DNA of 64,000 nucleotides. It comes from Euglena gracilis (taxonomy: Eukaryota > Euglenida > Euglenophyceae > Euglenales). The translations under genes and the position numbers were made by a program. Location of the stretch: contig CP154955.1 of the NCBI GenBank assembly GCA_039621445.1, positions 24,080,064 through 24,144,063 on the forward strand, read 5' to 3'. Of the stretch, positions 40,999-52,194 are shown in pieces. The stretch's first letter is position 1; every line of letters starts with the position of its first letter. Below the pieces are notes generated by a model that was given only the letters and a program-made list of their open reading frames with translations, made no database searches and was not told the DNA's origin.

Positions 40999-42055
40999 CA
41001 ATGAAGGGGTGGGGGCGCGCTTATCATAAAGAGCTCAGCACTATTCGAAACCTGGTCCCGCGGATTATCGTTGTGATCAAAATTCCGGGTCCCCAAAGTG
41101 AATGGCCTATAGGCTAGGAGACGGTCCCAGGTTTCTAACGCACCCCCATAATAGCCCTAACCCCCCACCAGTCCGGAGATCTGGCCCGAGCAAAAAAGTT
41201 GTGTACCGTTTTTTTTTCTCCGTGGAAATTGCAGGTTTTTTTGGGGTAAAAAAAACCGAAAATTTCAAAATTTCTCGAAAACGCCGCGGAGTTGAGGAAA
41301 AGTGATGGCGACCTCATTTCACGTCTTTGGAATGCCCTATCGATCGGTATGCGCGGTTTGGGCCAACGCCTCACCTGGCCCGAGATATGGCCATTTTGGG
41401 GTTTTGGGCCAGTTTTGCCAGTTCTGGCCATTTCGGGGCCTGAAACCGTAAATTGGCCGTATCTCTGGCTAGACGAGGAGTTGGGACGCAAACCAGGGGG
41501 TCAATCATGAGGTTTAGGGGGGGGGGTTGACCGATTTTTTGGGGTTCCTGGGGTCTGGTTGTGCGATTTCGGGCCAGTTTTGGGTATTTGGGGACCCCTG
41601 CAGGCGCTGTGAGGGCGGCTGGGCGAGGGGGGGTCGGGAGACAGGTCGGGACCAAAAATTTTTGAATTTTTTTTTGCTCAAAAACACTTTTTTTCACTTT
41701 AGAACATCAAAAAAGTGTTTTTGAGCAAAAAAAAATTTCCGACCCGGACCGCCCCGCCATGCCCCCCCTGGCTGGGCCCGCCCCTGGCCGGTGGACTTAA
41801 CCATTTTTGGGTCAAAAAGTCGAAAAAAAATTCGGAAATTTTTTTTTGCCCAAAACCATGTTTTTTGACCTCCCGGACCCTAAAAATGTATATTTCGGCC
41901 GAAAATGAGCGTTTTTTGATCCTGGACCCGAAACCAATGGATTTTGGGGCATTTTCGGGTAGAAAAAGTCGAAAAAAATCGAAAATTTTTTTGCCCAAAA
42001 CGATGTTTTTGGACCTCCCGGACCTGGAAAAAGTTTTTTTTGAACCGAAAATGAG

Positions 42056-42196
42056 CGCCGGCCGGGCCGCCGCGCCGGGCTGGGCCACCGGGCCGCCGGG
42101 CTGCCGGCCGCCGGGCTGCCGGCCGCCGGGCTGCCGGCCGCCGGGCCGGGCCGGGCCGGGCCGTGCCGCTGTGCCGCTGGCAGGCCGGGCCGGGCC
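42056..42196 (+). repeat. GGGCCGCC/GGCTGCCGGCC satellite tract 2
   Basis: Tandem CCGGGCTGCCGGCCG and GGGCCGGGCC units lie close to the 3' end of the family L element. Same composition as tract 1 and as 59805-59890 in copy 2. Confidence 0.95.
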
Positions 42197-42966
42197 GGGG
42201 TGGTCTCCCAAAGAGCTCAGCTCTACGTCACACCCTGGTTCTTCCACCCAAACCTACATTGGGAAGTGAGTTTTCTTGTGGAATATTTCTTGTGCTTTGG
42301 TACCCAGTTACTGATTATGATAGAGTGTTTGATTCCACATTTTTCAGCTCTCCCCACCAAGGTATTTACCCCCCCCCCCACAAGTGCAAGGGCAAGGGGT
42401 CTGGAAAGCCCAAAATTTTTGGAAAAATGGGTCAAAATGGCCAAAAATGGCATTTTTGAGTCATTTTGGGGAGTTCATCTCCCCATTTTGGCTGAAAATC
42501 TCGAGTGGATTTGGGCTTTTTTGCCTGTTTTTGGTCTACCAGCCGGGTCCAGCTGTCACCCCCCTCCCCCCGGATCCACCATCCCCTGGGGGGGGGGGGG
42601 GTCCAACCAGCACCTTTTTCCTGCCAGCCGTTGGAACCCCTGGGGGGGGGGGGTCTTTCGGAAACCTGTGGGAAAAAAACGGCTTTTATAATTCGAGGTT
42701 CTGCAAAAAGGGGAGGGGCATCAACAGGCCATTGCATCAGGGTTCTCAGTGCTCCATGGAGGGGGGGCTGGTGTGAGGAGTCCCTGGCCACTCACCACAC
42801 AGCAAACTGGGCCAGAAGTGAGGTTGGTGCCAGCCATAAAGACAACAGACAAGTAGCCTCAGTGCAACTGAGGGGGGGAGGGGGGGGCTGGACTGCACCT
42901 ACCTACCTACCGGGGGGGGGGGGGCTTGAAAGACAGCCGCAGTGCACACAGGGGGGGGGGCCTTGA

Positions 42967-43129
42967 ATGGGGAAAATCGTTGAAAGAAAAATTCTGGACG
43001 AGATTTTCTGGGAAGGTCTTCCTGTCATCATCCCAAGAAACCCAACACCAACACCCAGCATTGAGAAAAATCCGTCCAGGATTATTCCCGGCAAATTCAA
43101 GAAAAATCCAATTTTCTGCGGTGAATGCA
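42967..43129 (+). CDS. Possible exon, unknown protein
   Basis: Frame reads ILDEIFWEGLPVIIPRNPTP, then SIEKNPSRIIPGKFKKNPIF and CGEC. Mixed composition and Pro spacing look protein-like. The block is followed by a T-run and a second CAG. Neither donor nor acceptor is convincing and no domain is recognised. Confidence 0.3.
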
Positions 43130-44865
43130 GATTTTTTTTTCAGAACAGCACCGATTTTTGGAATATTTTTTTGTTTCAAATCACTTGTTTAGAATGTGTT
43201 GATCCTTCAAAAGAAAGATAAAATAAAAAGAAATCATATTTTTTGCCTTATTTTGCAATTTCGAGTTTGGGATTTTAAAGATTTTTTGAAGTTTGGATTT
43301 ATGAAAACCTCGGAATTCGGTGTGAATTCTCTTGTGTTTTCCTGAAAAGTGACGAGATTTATTCGTTCAGGATTTTCCCTATCCGGTTTTAAGCGAGCAA
43401 TTTCCCAGCATTTCAAGGATTCATATATTATTTTTCCCGACAGAATTTTTCCCTCCGCAATTGTTCCCAGTCAGATCCCCCCCCTGGTAGCCAAATTTGG
43501 CCAGTGGTAATCCCAGTGGAAATCCCAGTGGACCCCAGTGGAAATCCCAGTGGACCCCAGTGAATCCCGGTCTGGGTCGGTTTTTTTTCCAGTGACCTGC
43601 GCAAAGCGCCGATATTTTTCCTGAACACCCAAAAAACTTGCCAAAAATGCCATTTTTTGCCATTTTTGGGGGGATTTTCTGGAACAAAATCAGCCCACAA
43701 ACCCATTCAAACATTTCCACCTCGGCGCGTAGCGCCGGAGGAATTTTTCTTCCAGCCGGACCCCCCCCCCCCGGGGCCGAGGGGGTCTAGCTGGTCACTT
43801 TTTTTCCAGTGTCCAGCAAAGTGCCCCCCCCAGGGTGTCCTGAAGCAATGGCCTGGTCACCAGGGGCTCCAACGTTTGGGGGTTCCCCAGCTCAAATGGC
43901 CAGAAATGCCGACCTGGTTGGGTGTGTCTTCGCAGCCCGCCCGGTCCCTTCCCTGTCCCGCCCCTTTGTTCATCACAGTACCCGGACCCCTCGCCCTACT
44001 TCACCCGGACGGTGTGACCGCCATGCCCGCAAGCTCCGCCCTGTGTGTCTGCATGTCGATGGGTTTCTCTCCCTTCCACCCCCAGGCCTTGGCTCGGGTT
44101 TCCCTCGGAGGTGAAAGCTGCATTCGCTTTTGCAATGTCGCCGCACCATGATGCATATTGGTTCCCCCCCAAAAGTTCTTTTCAATTTCTGAAGCATCTC
44201 AAACGCTTCTGGATGTGGTTTCTGAAAGAAAAATTTGTGACCAGTGTATTTGTGACGAAAGCAGGGATTTTTTTCGAAAAGTTTGGACCCCACAGGCTCC
44301 GGGGGACCTGCTTTCTGGGGGTCAATTCTGGGCCAAAAGGACCATATGGTCAAAACCCTGACACAAAGCACCCATCCTTCCCCTCCCCCAGGGTCCATGA
44401 CTTTAAAAAATCCCTTGGGAGGCCTTTGGCCCAAAAGAAATTTTTGACCCGAAAGTACGCGCCATTGGAAATACGGGAAAGCATGGTGGGGGCGGTCAGG
44501 CACCCCCCCCACTACCCATAGGGTTTCGGGGGGGGGGGGTCCGGCTGCCCCCCCCCCGGGGAGGGAGAGCACCCTGGAAAATAGTTGGGTCCATCCATGG
44601 TCACGCCCCAGGATCAGCCTTTTGGGATTGAAGGCTCCTTTAGAACCCCCAGACCCAAAGGTCAAAAAGTTTCTTTTTTTAATCTTTTTCAAACTTTTTT
44701 TTATGTGTTGTTGTTTTTCTTTTTTTTTAATGTTTTTTTTCATTTTTATGTGTTTTTTTTCATTTTTGTTCTTTTGCGCAAGGAATGCCATCAAGGGTTT
44801 GCTTTCTGTAGTTATATATATCATTGCCACTTCTCTAAATCATGGAGTTGTTTTTTTTGCATTGC
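43130..44865. other. Mostly non-coding; weak Cys-containing block near 44.23-44.28 kb
   Basis: A short plus-strand frame near 44225-44280 (KICDQCICDESRDFFRK) has a C-x2-C-x-C motif but no clear splice pair. Segment 44440-44560 holds a family G-like fragment (GGTCAGGCACCCCC, G-run, C-run). TTTTTCATTTTTATGTG repeats occur at 44690-44770. Confidence 0.35.
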
Positions 44866-45134
44866 GGATATGGCGAAGGATGCGGGTTCCCAGTTCGATT
44901 GTTGGGAACCGAGCCAAGCCATTCAGCTTTGATGAATACTGCACGTGCGAGGAGCTGTGGACCGTCTTGGAGGGTCCAGCAACCTGCATTGACAGTTCGA
45001 CTGACTCATTTCTCGAAGGAGGAGCATCGTCGTTCGCGAATCCGCTTCAGTGTGCGCAAAATGAGGAGTCCCAGAATCACACAATCAACGCATTCCCCCG
45101 TTTTTGGAAATATCCCCAGTGCTGCCTTGGTTGA
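44866..45134 (+). CDS. Possible Cys-containing exon
   Basis: The frame reads FSFDEYCTCEELWTVLEGPA then TCIDSSTDSFLEGGASSF, acidic and rich in Ser, with spaced Cys. Other frames are basic and less protein-like. The upstream T-rich tract could serve as a polypyrimidine tract. No family recognised; it could belong to an extracellular gene. Confidence 0.3.
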
Positions 45135-45685
45135 ACTTCCCCCTACATTTTTTTCCTGATTTTTTAATTTTTTTGCACTTTTTCAAAAGCCCATCAAAGA
45201 CCAAGTGCACAGGGCTTGAAACCTTGACGAGATCGCATTGCGGTGTCAACGAAAGGTTTGTGCGGGCAAGGCCTGGATTTGAGGTGTCGAGGTGACTTCT
45301 CTTGAAGTGTTTGAAAAAAAAAACTCAAGAAACTCTGAAACCCTGTGGAAGATGGCGCCCACTGACCTAAATTTTGCATGCCGAATACCCTCGAGGGGGG
45401 GGGGGGGAAAGGGTTGGAGGGTCAAAAAAACAAGCCCCTGAGAAGCAAAGGTCCTTTTTGAGGGCACACTCCTGTGACAGGTGACAGGGGAAATTTGTGG
45501 TATTACTGGTAAAGAAACCATTCTTTCCCACTTTGCGATTTTTGGCCCTTTCCCCTAATTTATATAAAGGAATTCGTGCTCCTCGATGCGAAACGACAAG
45601 GGAGGAAGGGACACCGAGGGCGAAGCAAAAAGACCTTGTGAGGCCACAAACTGGTAAACTTTTCTTTCGCTCTTTGTTTTCTAAA

Positions 45686-46077
45686 TAAGAAGGTCTGAGA
45701 AACATCAAGAGAGGGCACGCCAGAATCAAGTGCAAACAATGCTGCGATAGGATGCGGTGAAGCGTGGCAAACGGGACTAAGGCCAGGGATCCCGAAGGGT
45801 ATTTTTGAATACTTTTGCTACGCGCTTTCTATTAAGGGTTCAAGGCGGGATGAAACCTCAACTTCTCCCCAACTCCTGGCAGAAGCAGCGCACCTGAGTA
45901 GGCATTTCTGTCCTGCGCGGGGGAACGTCTGAACAATTGCACGGCACCATCAGCAATCACATCAGACGTTTCCTAATGGGCGGGGCCCCGCCCTGCTGAA
46001 GGATGCTCCCGAGATGCGTGAGGCCTCTCCAATATCTCCTCAGACTGGCATTTCTCCTCAGAAAATCGTCGATGGAT
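45686..46077 (-). pseudogene. Tyrosine-recombinase segment, tandem copy 1
   Basis: The minus-strand equivalent of the recombinase N-terminal region, heavily frameshifted. DNA blocks TTTTTGAAT, AACAATTGCACGGCACCATCAG and TCTCCTCAG..TCTCCTCAGAAAA are shared in order with 46175-46585. A catalytic-Arg region appears as LMFLRPSYLEN. Confidence 0.55.
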
Positions 46078-46174
46078 GAAGGTTGATTTTGTGGAGGTGC
46101 TGCATTTTTTGATGCTCTCTCCTAATATTTCATAAGCAATTGAGCCCAGTGAGCTTGAAAATTCTTCCATTGTT

Positions 46175-46585
46175 GGTAAATCAGAAGATCTGAGCGACAT
46201 CAAGAGTCGACACACCAGTGCCAAGGGGAAACGTAACTGTGACAGGATGTGTTGAAGGGTGGTTAATGGAACTGAGGGCATATGCCTCAGCAGAGGACAG
46301 GGATCCCAGCAAGCCGCATATTTTTGAATGTTTATGTTCCACGCTTTTTTGTAAGGGTTCAACGTGTGATGAAATCTCAACCCTCCCCAACCCCTGCTAG
46401 AAGTAAAACCCCTGAGTAGGAATTTCCGGCCTGTGTCGGGGAAACTCTGAACAATTGCACAGCACCATCAGCAACGCCATCAGATGTGCCTGGTGGAGGG
46501 GGCCCCGCCGAAGGGTGTTCTAGAGATGTGTGAAGCCACTCTGATACTTCTTCAGGCTGAGGTTTCTCCTCGGAAAACCATCAAT
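46175..46585 (-). pseudogene. Tyrosine-recombinase segment, tandem copy 2
   Basis: Reads LNPYKKAWNINIQKYAACWD then ALVCRLLMSLRSSDLPTMEE. This aligns with the recombinase of copies 1 and 2 (TAYKRLWNQNLEKYGAFWD; LAPLKRKWDSNVCRYAHFWD). RSSDL carries the first catalytic Arg. The frame is broken before the H-x-x-R box. Confidence 0.6.
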
Positions 46586-47968
46586 GTATTAATTTTTCTC
46601 TGCTTTAAAGTTGACCTGAGCAGATCAGGAAAAGGAAGGGCCACCTGGGGGTGAAATATTTTCTCCTCCAACAGTTTGGAACATTCCTGTTAGGGGTTTG
46701 CTTTGATACAGGGAGGGTGTGCCGCCTTCGGCTTAGTTAATAGGGGCCACCATGGTGCTGAAGCCCAAAAGGGGACAGCCATCAATCATTTGATAGCATT
46801 GATGTGAAAACCCTTAAAAGGGCATGGCGGAGAGATTTGATCTGATATTTCCCCAAATGACAGCCACCTGCCTTTTTGACATGATTTTTTTTGTGACGAA
46901 CTTTCCTCGATTTTTTCTGGCCCTGTTGTTTTTTAATGGAAAGTTGAAGTTCTAATTCCTGAAAATTGGTGAGATACCCAAAATGGGGTACAAATTGGCA
47001 GGGGTGCAACAGACTTTTCTTTACATTTGTTTTGAGCCCAAAAACCATTAAATAAATCCTCCACCATCAGGTTGAGATGTTTTGTCAGGATGGTTGGGGT
47101 GGGTTCAGTGATGAGTATGTCGTCCAGATAGACATACGCCTGAATTCACCTTGATGCAATCTTTGTATTATCCATTAGGCACTGAAAAAAACTGGGACAT
47201 GATGTTCAGCTCAAAGGAGGTTTCTTTGTACTGATAGACCTGGCTCATTCCCTCTGCCTTAAAAAGGGTTTTAGGGTTTCGCGCAGGTCAGATGAAAAAA
47301 GGCATCCTTCAAATTAATCTTTGCCCCCAAGTGACATTTTTGGAAAATGGGGTAGATGCCCGGCATGTGATCCATGGTAAACTTTTACCTGTAAAAGCAT
47401 TTATTTCTCTGCAGTCTCAAAGCACCATTTTCCTTCCCCTGAGGGTTCCTCTTTTGAAATGAGTAACCAGGGTGTTACTCCTACTCTGGTGAAGATATGG
47501 TGCAATGTTATGGCCATACCAATTCTAGGTGATTTTTTGGATGTCCTGAGAGCTTCCTGGTTGGATAAATTAGTGCCCCCTGTGACTCAAAAAATTACAA
47601 TTTTTCAAAAAAATAAAGGCTAATAGAGAAGAATTTCTTCTGCACGCAAAATTGCGGGGAGAACCTTCTCCAAAAATGCAATGCGGGTTTAATAAGGTAG
47701 CAGTTATCAAGGCTAGGAGATGGAACTGGAAACCTTCTCCAATATTTTTGGAGATGAAACTCCATTTTTCAGGCAAATGTCACAAAATGTTGTATACAAA
47801 CCAGTCAGGAGCCCACTCCAGCCAGGAGATACAGTTTATTCTTCAGCAGAAAACAGTAAATTTTATTGCTAACTGACAAAGATGGGGGGGGGGGGTGCAT
47901 AAAATACCCCTTAAAAAGAATGCTTAGACCCTTTTAAAACTGCATAAAATGAAAGTGGTGGTCAAAAC

Positions 47969-49371
47969 ATGCCCACCCCAGCCACATGGCAGTTGATCAA
48001 AAATGGAAATCAGCCCCCCTGGATATATCCCAAAAATTGTCCAAACACCCAAAGCCCAGGGCCAAACTTGCACCTTAACCTGGCAGAAAAAACTGTACTG
48101 GATTACGAAAAAACTGGGTCAATAAAACGAGTTTGGGACTCAGAAACCCATCATTTAATCCCATGGTTTCTAATTTCAAAACCAGAAGGGGGTACTACAA
48201 AGTGGAGAATGATCAGCGACTGCAGAGAAATAAACAAGTAGTTTCAAGTAAAACCTTTCAAGCTGGATCACATCGAGCACATTTTTCCTGTTTTGTAGAA
48301 AGGCCACTGAGCAGCCAAAATAGATTTAAAAGATGCTTATTTCCACATCCCAACGAGCCAGGCCTTCAGGCCATTTTTAAGGCATAAAGTACGGGGGCAG
48401 ACCTGGGAATTCCAGTGCCGGGAGCCTTTGAGTTAAAGGTAATGCAACAAATTTTCATGAGTATGATGAAAACGTTCGGGAAACTGTGGAGAAATAGGGG
48501 CGTACAGGTTTTTATTTACGTGAACGACATTTTACCGGTGGCCCCAACACAAAACTTTTTGCAAAATCATCTGAACTCTGTGTTCAGGGATTTTAAAAAA
48601 TTAGGTTTCAAAATCAACATTAAAAAAGTCCACGCTGCAGCCCACCAAGATAGTGAATCATTTGGGTTTTCAACAAAATTTCCAGGACGAAAAATTGCAG
48701 GTGCCAGCCCAAAACGTCAAGACCATTAAAAAGGAGCTGGGCAAAATTGTGAAAAAACATTCCATGTCAAAAATGCAACTGGCTGCTATTTTGGACCAGA
48801 TAATGTGCAACCTAATGGCCCTGCCCTTTTTAAGGGCCTTTACAGAGTCCCGGACAAAAAAGTTCAGTGGAAACTTGCACCGCCCCCCTTGGACTCAAAA
48901 CACACCATTTCCCAGGAAATCAAAGCCCAATTAAGTGAAATCAAAATTCTGCTGGACCCCTGTGGGGGCAGACCCTTCCAACAAAATGCAACCAGAGAGT
49001 TGCACTCAGACGGCAGCACTCATGCCCGGGGGGGGGGGGCTGTACATCCACACAGGAGAAATTATGCAGAAAGTTTGGAGAACAGACTCCATTTTGCACA
49101 TAAATGTAAAACAGTTGAGTGCAGCAATAAACACTGTGAAAAGTTTAAGCAAACCTGGGGAACAGTTTCCTTGTCAGTGGACAACCAGGCAATTTATTAT
49201 TATCTGACCAAAGGGGGGGGTCAGAAAGGACCTCTTCAAAAAAATGCTAAGACCACTTTTCTAATGGTGCACAGAGCACGAAACAAACCAGCAGGTCAAG
49301 TGGGTGCCTACAAAACACTGGCAGACCTGGCAGACCCCATAAGCAAATGGACAGGGGGGATTACTCTTTAG
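47969..49371 (+). pseudogene. Reverse transcriptase/RNase H of DIRS-like copy 1
   Basis: The frame changes at about 48240, 48430, 48730 and 48800. RT fingers and palm are recognisable (PWFLISKPEGG, IDLKDAYFHIP). The catalytic YxDD box is YVND at about 48520, so the first Asp of the pair is replaced by Asn and activity is expected to be lost. The thumb reads FKKLGFKINIKKVH. RNase H spans about 48990-49371 with SDGSTHA and a late ADLADPISKWTGG. Confidence 0.75.
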
Positions 49372-49387
49372 ACCCCCAACTCTTTCA

Positions 49388-50683
49388 ATGGCTATGACAG
49401 CAATTCACAAATTTCATACATTTGGAAACAGACTTATTTGCCTCCCCAGGCAACAAAAACTGCCCAGATCTGTGGCCAGATGGCCCCACTGGGAAGTCAC
49501 AGCAGTGGATGCCTTACAATGCCCACTGGACAACACGGGGGATCTTTATGCAACCCCCCCGGTCAGTTATTCAAAATTTTCTTCCCAGGTTAAAGATGTT
49601 TCCCCACACCAAAGTTTTGATGATAACCCCATACTGGGATTCAGCCACATGGTGGCCGCAGTTTATAAAGATGAACGTTCCAGGGACACCCTGCCTTCAC
49701 CCCCTAATCACCCCCTACATGGGTATTTTCACCAACTGCAGGGGGGAGAAAATGCCACCCCCAAGGTGGCCCCTACTCAGCATGACTTGCTCAGGCAAAA
49801 ATTGGAGGGGAAGCTATTACAAAGTGAAACCATTAACGATTTCCTGGTGAGAAATCCAAGCTTAAGACGGTATCAAAGTGCCTTTTCCCTTCCGTGGGTT
49901 ATTTTGGAGAAAATGGGGGTAACTCCCCCTGAAGCCACCACAGAGCGGGTGGCTGACGCTTCAATTCAATTATTCCAAATTTCCAAGGCCCAAGCCCGTA
50001 ATGCATACAGTGCTGTGCTTTTGATTCGTGGGTTTGGTGGGCTGAGATTCCACACCCTGTTGACCGCTTACAAGAGGCTCTGGAACCAAAATTTGGAGAA
50101 ATACGGTGCATTTTGGGACCCCCTTCCAATCCTCCTGGGGCTGGCCAAAAGGCCACACTGCCCACTGATATTTGTACATTGCGTACACAGCTAATTTTTT
50201 GCACACGAATCCTCTGTTTATATCAATCCTCAGACTTGGAAAACATTAAATCAACCAAAGGTGTGCTAGGTATGGCACCCTACATCAAGAAAAAACGAAA
50301 AGGCCAGAAATTACACAACTGGGAAAGAGTTGTGTCCATACCCCAATGTCCAGAAATAAGCCCCTTTCATTTAATGATGTGTTATGTTGCTGCAACACGT
50401 TCATTCGTGAGACCTGCGGGCTCCCTCCAAATATCATTAAAACCCCCCTTCAGGGTAACAGGTGAAGATACCATTGCTTCTATCACAAAAGGGTTTTTTG
50501 TCAAGCATGGGGTTACCCCCCAGGTACCCAGGATTGGGGGCCCACTCCACCAGATGGGCAGGGGTTGGTTTACTGAAAACGTTGGGCCTTTCTGCCAAAG
50601 AAGTTTGTGAAATTGGCAAGTGGAGGGGGGTGAAGGCTTTCACAGCCCATTATCAACGACTTGTGGTGCCCAAGCTGCCATGA
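49388..50683 (+). pseudogene. DIRS-type linker and tyrosine recombinase, copy 1
   Basis: The frame from 49388 holds the linker and the recombinase N-terminal region (NDFLVRNPSLRRYQSAFSLP, AYSAVLLIRGFGGLRF, YKRLWNQNLEKYGAFWD). After a frame change it continues LRTQLIFCTRILCLYQSSDL and, after another, HSTRWAGVGLLKTLGLSAKE then WRGVKAFTAHYQRL. The H-x-x-R, W and final Y of the tyrosine-recombinase site are present; the first catalytic Arg appears as Gln (LYQSSDL where copy 3 has LRSSDL). These enzymes insert circular cDNA without an integrase. Confidence 0.75.
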
Positions 50684-50737
50684 AAAATGCACTGGCCCTC
50701 TAGTTTCAGTGCAAAATTTGGCCTCACAAGGGAAAAG

Positions 50738-51228
50738 TGCGGAGCCCGAGGTGTCTCTTACTCCCTCAAAGAAAATCCGACTCCCACGACATAGGATGGG
50801 GGAGGAAGGGACCAAGAGGGCGAAGCACAAGAAGATGGCGAGGTCCTGCTTTCTTTGCCGGCTGTTCTGTTCTGTTATGTTGTGTGCGCGCGGGGGGTGC
50901 TTCTTACGGCTTCTTTGTTGCCGGAGTTGGCGATGATGAGACCTCCTCCGACACCTTGGCGAAGTTGAACCGTCGTTGCCCCGACCCCCCCCCCCCTCAC
51001 ATGGTCGCTGGGTGGGGGGGGCAGAGGAGGGGATGGCTGTCTCTTTCTGGTGTTTTTCTGGATAGGTGGTTGGGGTTGTTTGTCTGGGGGGGGGGTCCCC
51101 TTTCTGGCTGGGATGTCTTTCTTTTTCTGCCGATTTTTTGGGTGGGGGGTTGGGCTCACCATCTTCTTACGCTTCGCCCTCTTGGTCCCTTCCTCCCTCT
51201 TCGGGCTCCGCACTGCGAGATGGTGAGG
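50738..51228. repeat. Inverted terminal/internal repeats between DIRS-like copies 1 and 2
   Basis: GTGCGGAGCCCGA ... GAGGAAGGGACCAAGAGGGC ... GAAGCACAAGAAGATGG at 50738-50838 recurs inverted at 51160-51228. The stretch between (50850-51160) is the reverse complement of 55180-55490. It therefore holds terminal repeats of two elements lying tail to tail. DIRS elements are known for inverted terminal repeats and an internal complementary region. Confidence 0.75.
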
Positions 51229-52052
51229 TACTGTGCACCCCCCTCTTTGGGTTATAATGTTTTGAATTTTTTGACACGACTCCCAGCCTCAAATAATAGG
51301 CCTGAAAAGCTCCAAAAATTTTCCACTGACCCAGTTGCTGGACTTCTTGCACTTGCAAACCCGCATTATTCCGCCATAAAAACCCAGCCCGGCTGGTGCT
51401 GTGGGGTTTCCAATGGTTGGTGTCCACCCCCCCCCTCTTGAAACACTTCTTTGGTTAGTAATTCACTCTGTCTGAGGTCAAAGGTCTTTTACCATCCAAA
51501 GACCATAATAAATGATTTTTGTGCCCAACCATGTGGGCTGTCCTTTCCACACATTCTTTCATTAAATGCCAGGGGCTTTTGAGGGGGCTGTGTGGCAAAT
51601 TCAAAATCTCCTCCCACGTTGGGTACTGCTACCATTTCCCTTGCAACAAAATGAAAATTTTTATCTCCAACAGACCTGGTTTTTAGCGTGGTTCTGGCTA
51701 GATCAACCCCCCTGTGGAAGGCCAACAGCCTCCAACAGATGATGAGTCTATTTCTGAGCTCTTTCACAGACAGTTCTGAGGGGGGTTTTGAATTTCTGAT
51801 TATGTTCTCTAGAAATTCGGTGGGGTCCCAAAAATGGGCATACCTGCAGACATTAGAATCCCATTTTCTTTTCAATGGAGCTAAAAGCAGGGAAAACCTC
51901 AATGAACCAAACCCTGGGAGTAATAAAGCTGCTGCATATGCATTTGGTGCAGTGTTGAGGCTGTGAATAGCAAGATGAAGGATGGCCTCCGCCATCTTGT
52001 GGACCGTGCAGTCCTGCAGGGGCACCCCTTTGTGCAACAATTGGCCCACCAA
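51167..52052 (-). pseudogene. Tyrosine recombinase of DIRS-like copy 2
   Basis: The minus-strand frame 52052-51489 holds IHSLNTAPNAYAAALLLPGF, KRKWDSNVCRYAHFWD and ELRNRLIICWRLLAFHRGVD with the first catalytic Arg in HRGVD. A frame change leads to 51427-51300: HSTSRAGFLWRN, LGQWKIFGAFQAYYLRLG with W and Y. The H-x-x-R box reads HSTSR rather than HSTR, so the second Arg is displaced by one residue. Confidence 0.7.
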
Positions 52053-52194
52053 TGTTTTTAAGGTTGAGTCATTTCTTTTGACATTTCCAAATTTTTTTTA
52101 TTTAAGTGTGGATGCTAGACATCTAAACTTCCTGGGATTGTAATATTTGCTTGAAACAATCAAGCAGGCCAAATTTCACCTTGGGAGAGGCAGC

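Larger units (their letters stand above)
39715..42235 (+). mobile_element. Large GC-satellite element, family L copy 1
   Basis: It begins GGGGTCGCTGAGCTCTTATC and ends CCCAAAGAGCTCAGCTCTAC. AGCTCTT/AAGAGCT is inverted between the ends. A second GTCGCTGAGCTCTTATCCC lies at 39821. The body has CGGATTATCACCATGATCCC, TTTGACCCCCAACTCCCCGC, CGCGAAGGGGTCC and CTCTGCCATTTCGGCC blocks, repeated with drift inside the element (40000-40500, 41290-41470), then GGGCCGCC satellite tracts. No credible ORF is present: long frames are the satellites. It is shared with 58848-60045. Confidence 0.65.
45590..47570 (-). mobile_element. DIRS-like retrotransposon copy 3 (decayed, RNase H core deleted)
   Basis: On the minus strand, reverse-transcriptase blocks KINLKDAFFHL (about 47300) and AYVYLDDILITEPTPTIL (about 47110) are followed by the RT thumb FGLKTNVKKSLLHP (47020-47040). 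The next match is to the conserved region between RNase H and recombinase (46590-46790, compare 52140-52330), so the RNase H core is missing. Two copies of the recombinase N-terminal region follow, then the GAGGAAGGGACACCGAGGGC terminal motif at 45598. Many stops and frameshifts make it a relic, although YLDD itself is intact. Confidence 0.7.
47900..50690 (+). mobile_element. DIRS-like retrotransposon copy 1 (RT-RNase H-recombinase)
   Basis: Plus-strand relic in the order reverse transcriptase, RNase H, DIRS-type linker, tyrosine recombinase. No Gag is visible upstream. RT: LIPWFLISKPEGGTTKWRMI then KIDLKDAYFHIPTS, then a frameshift and VFIYVNDILPVAPT. RNase H: LHSDGSTHARGGG and WTVSLSVDNQAIYYYL-like block to ADPISKW. 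The linker VARWPHWEVTAVDALQCP resembles the LPRFVSWRPDP region of DIRS elements. Several frame changes mark it as dead. Its 3' end runs into the repeat at 50738. Confidence 0.8.

Noticed and set aside
40697-41029. Gly/Pro/Arg/Ala-rich ORFs resembling collagen
   Set aside because: They translate the GGGCCGCC satellite in several frames on both strands; no Gly-x-y periodicity and no signal peptide.
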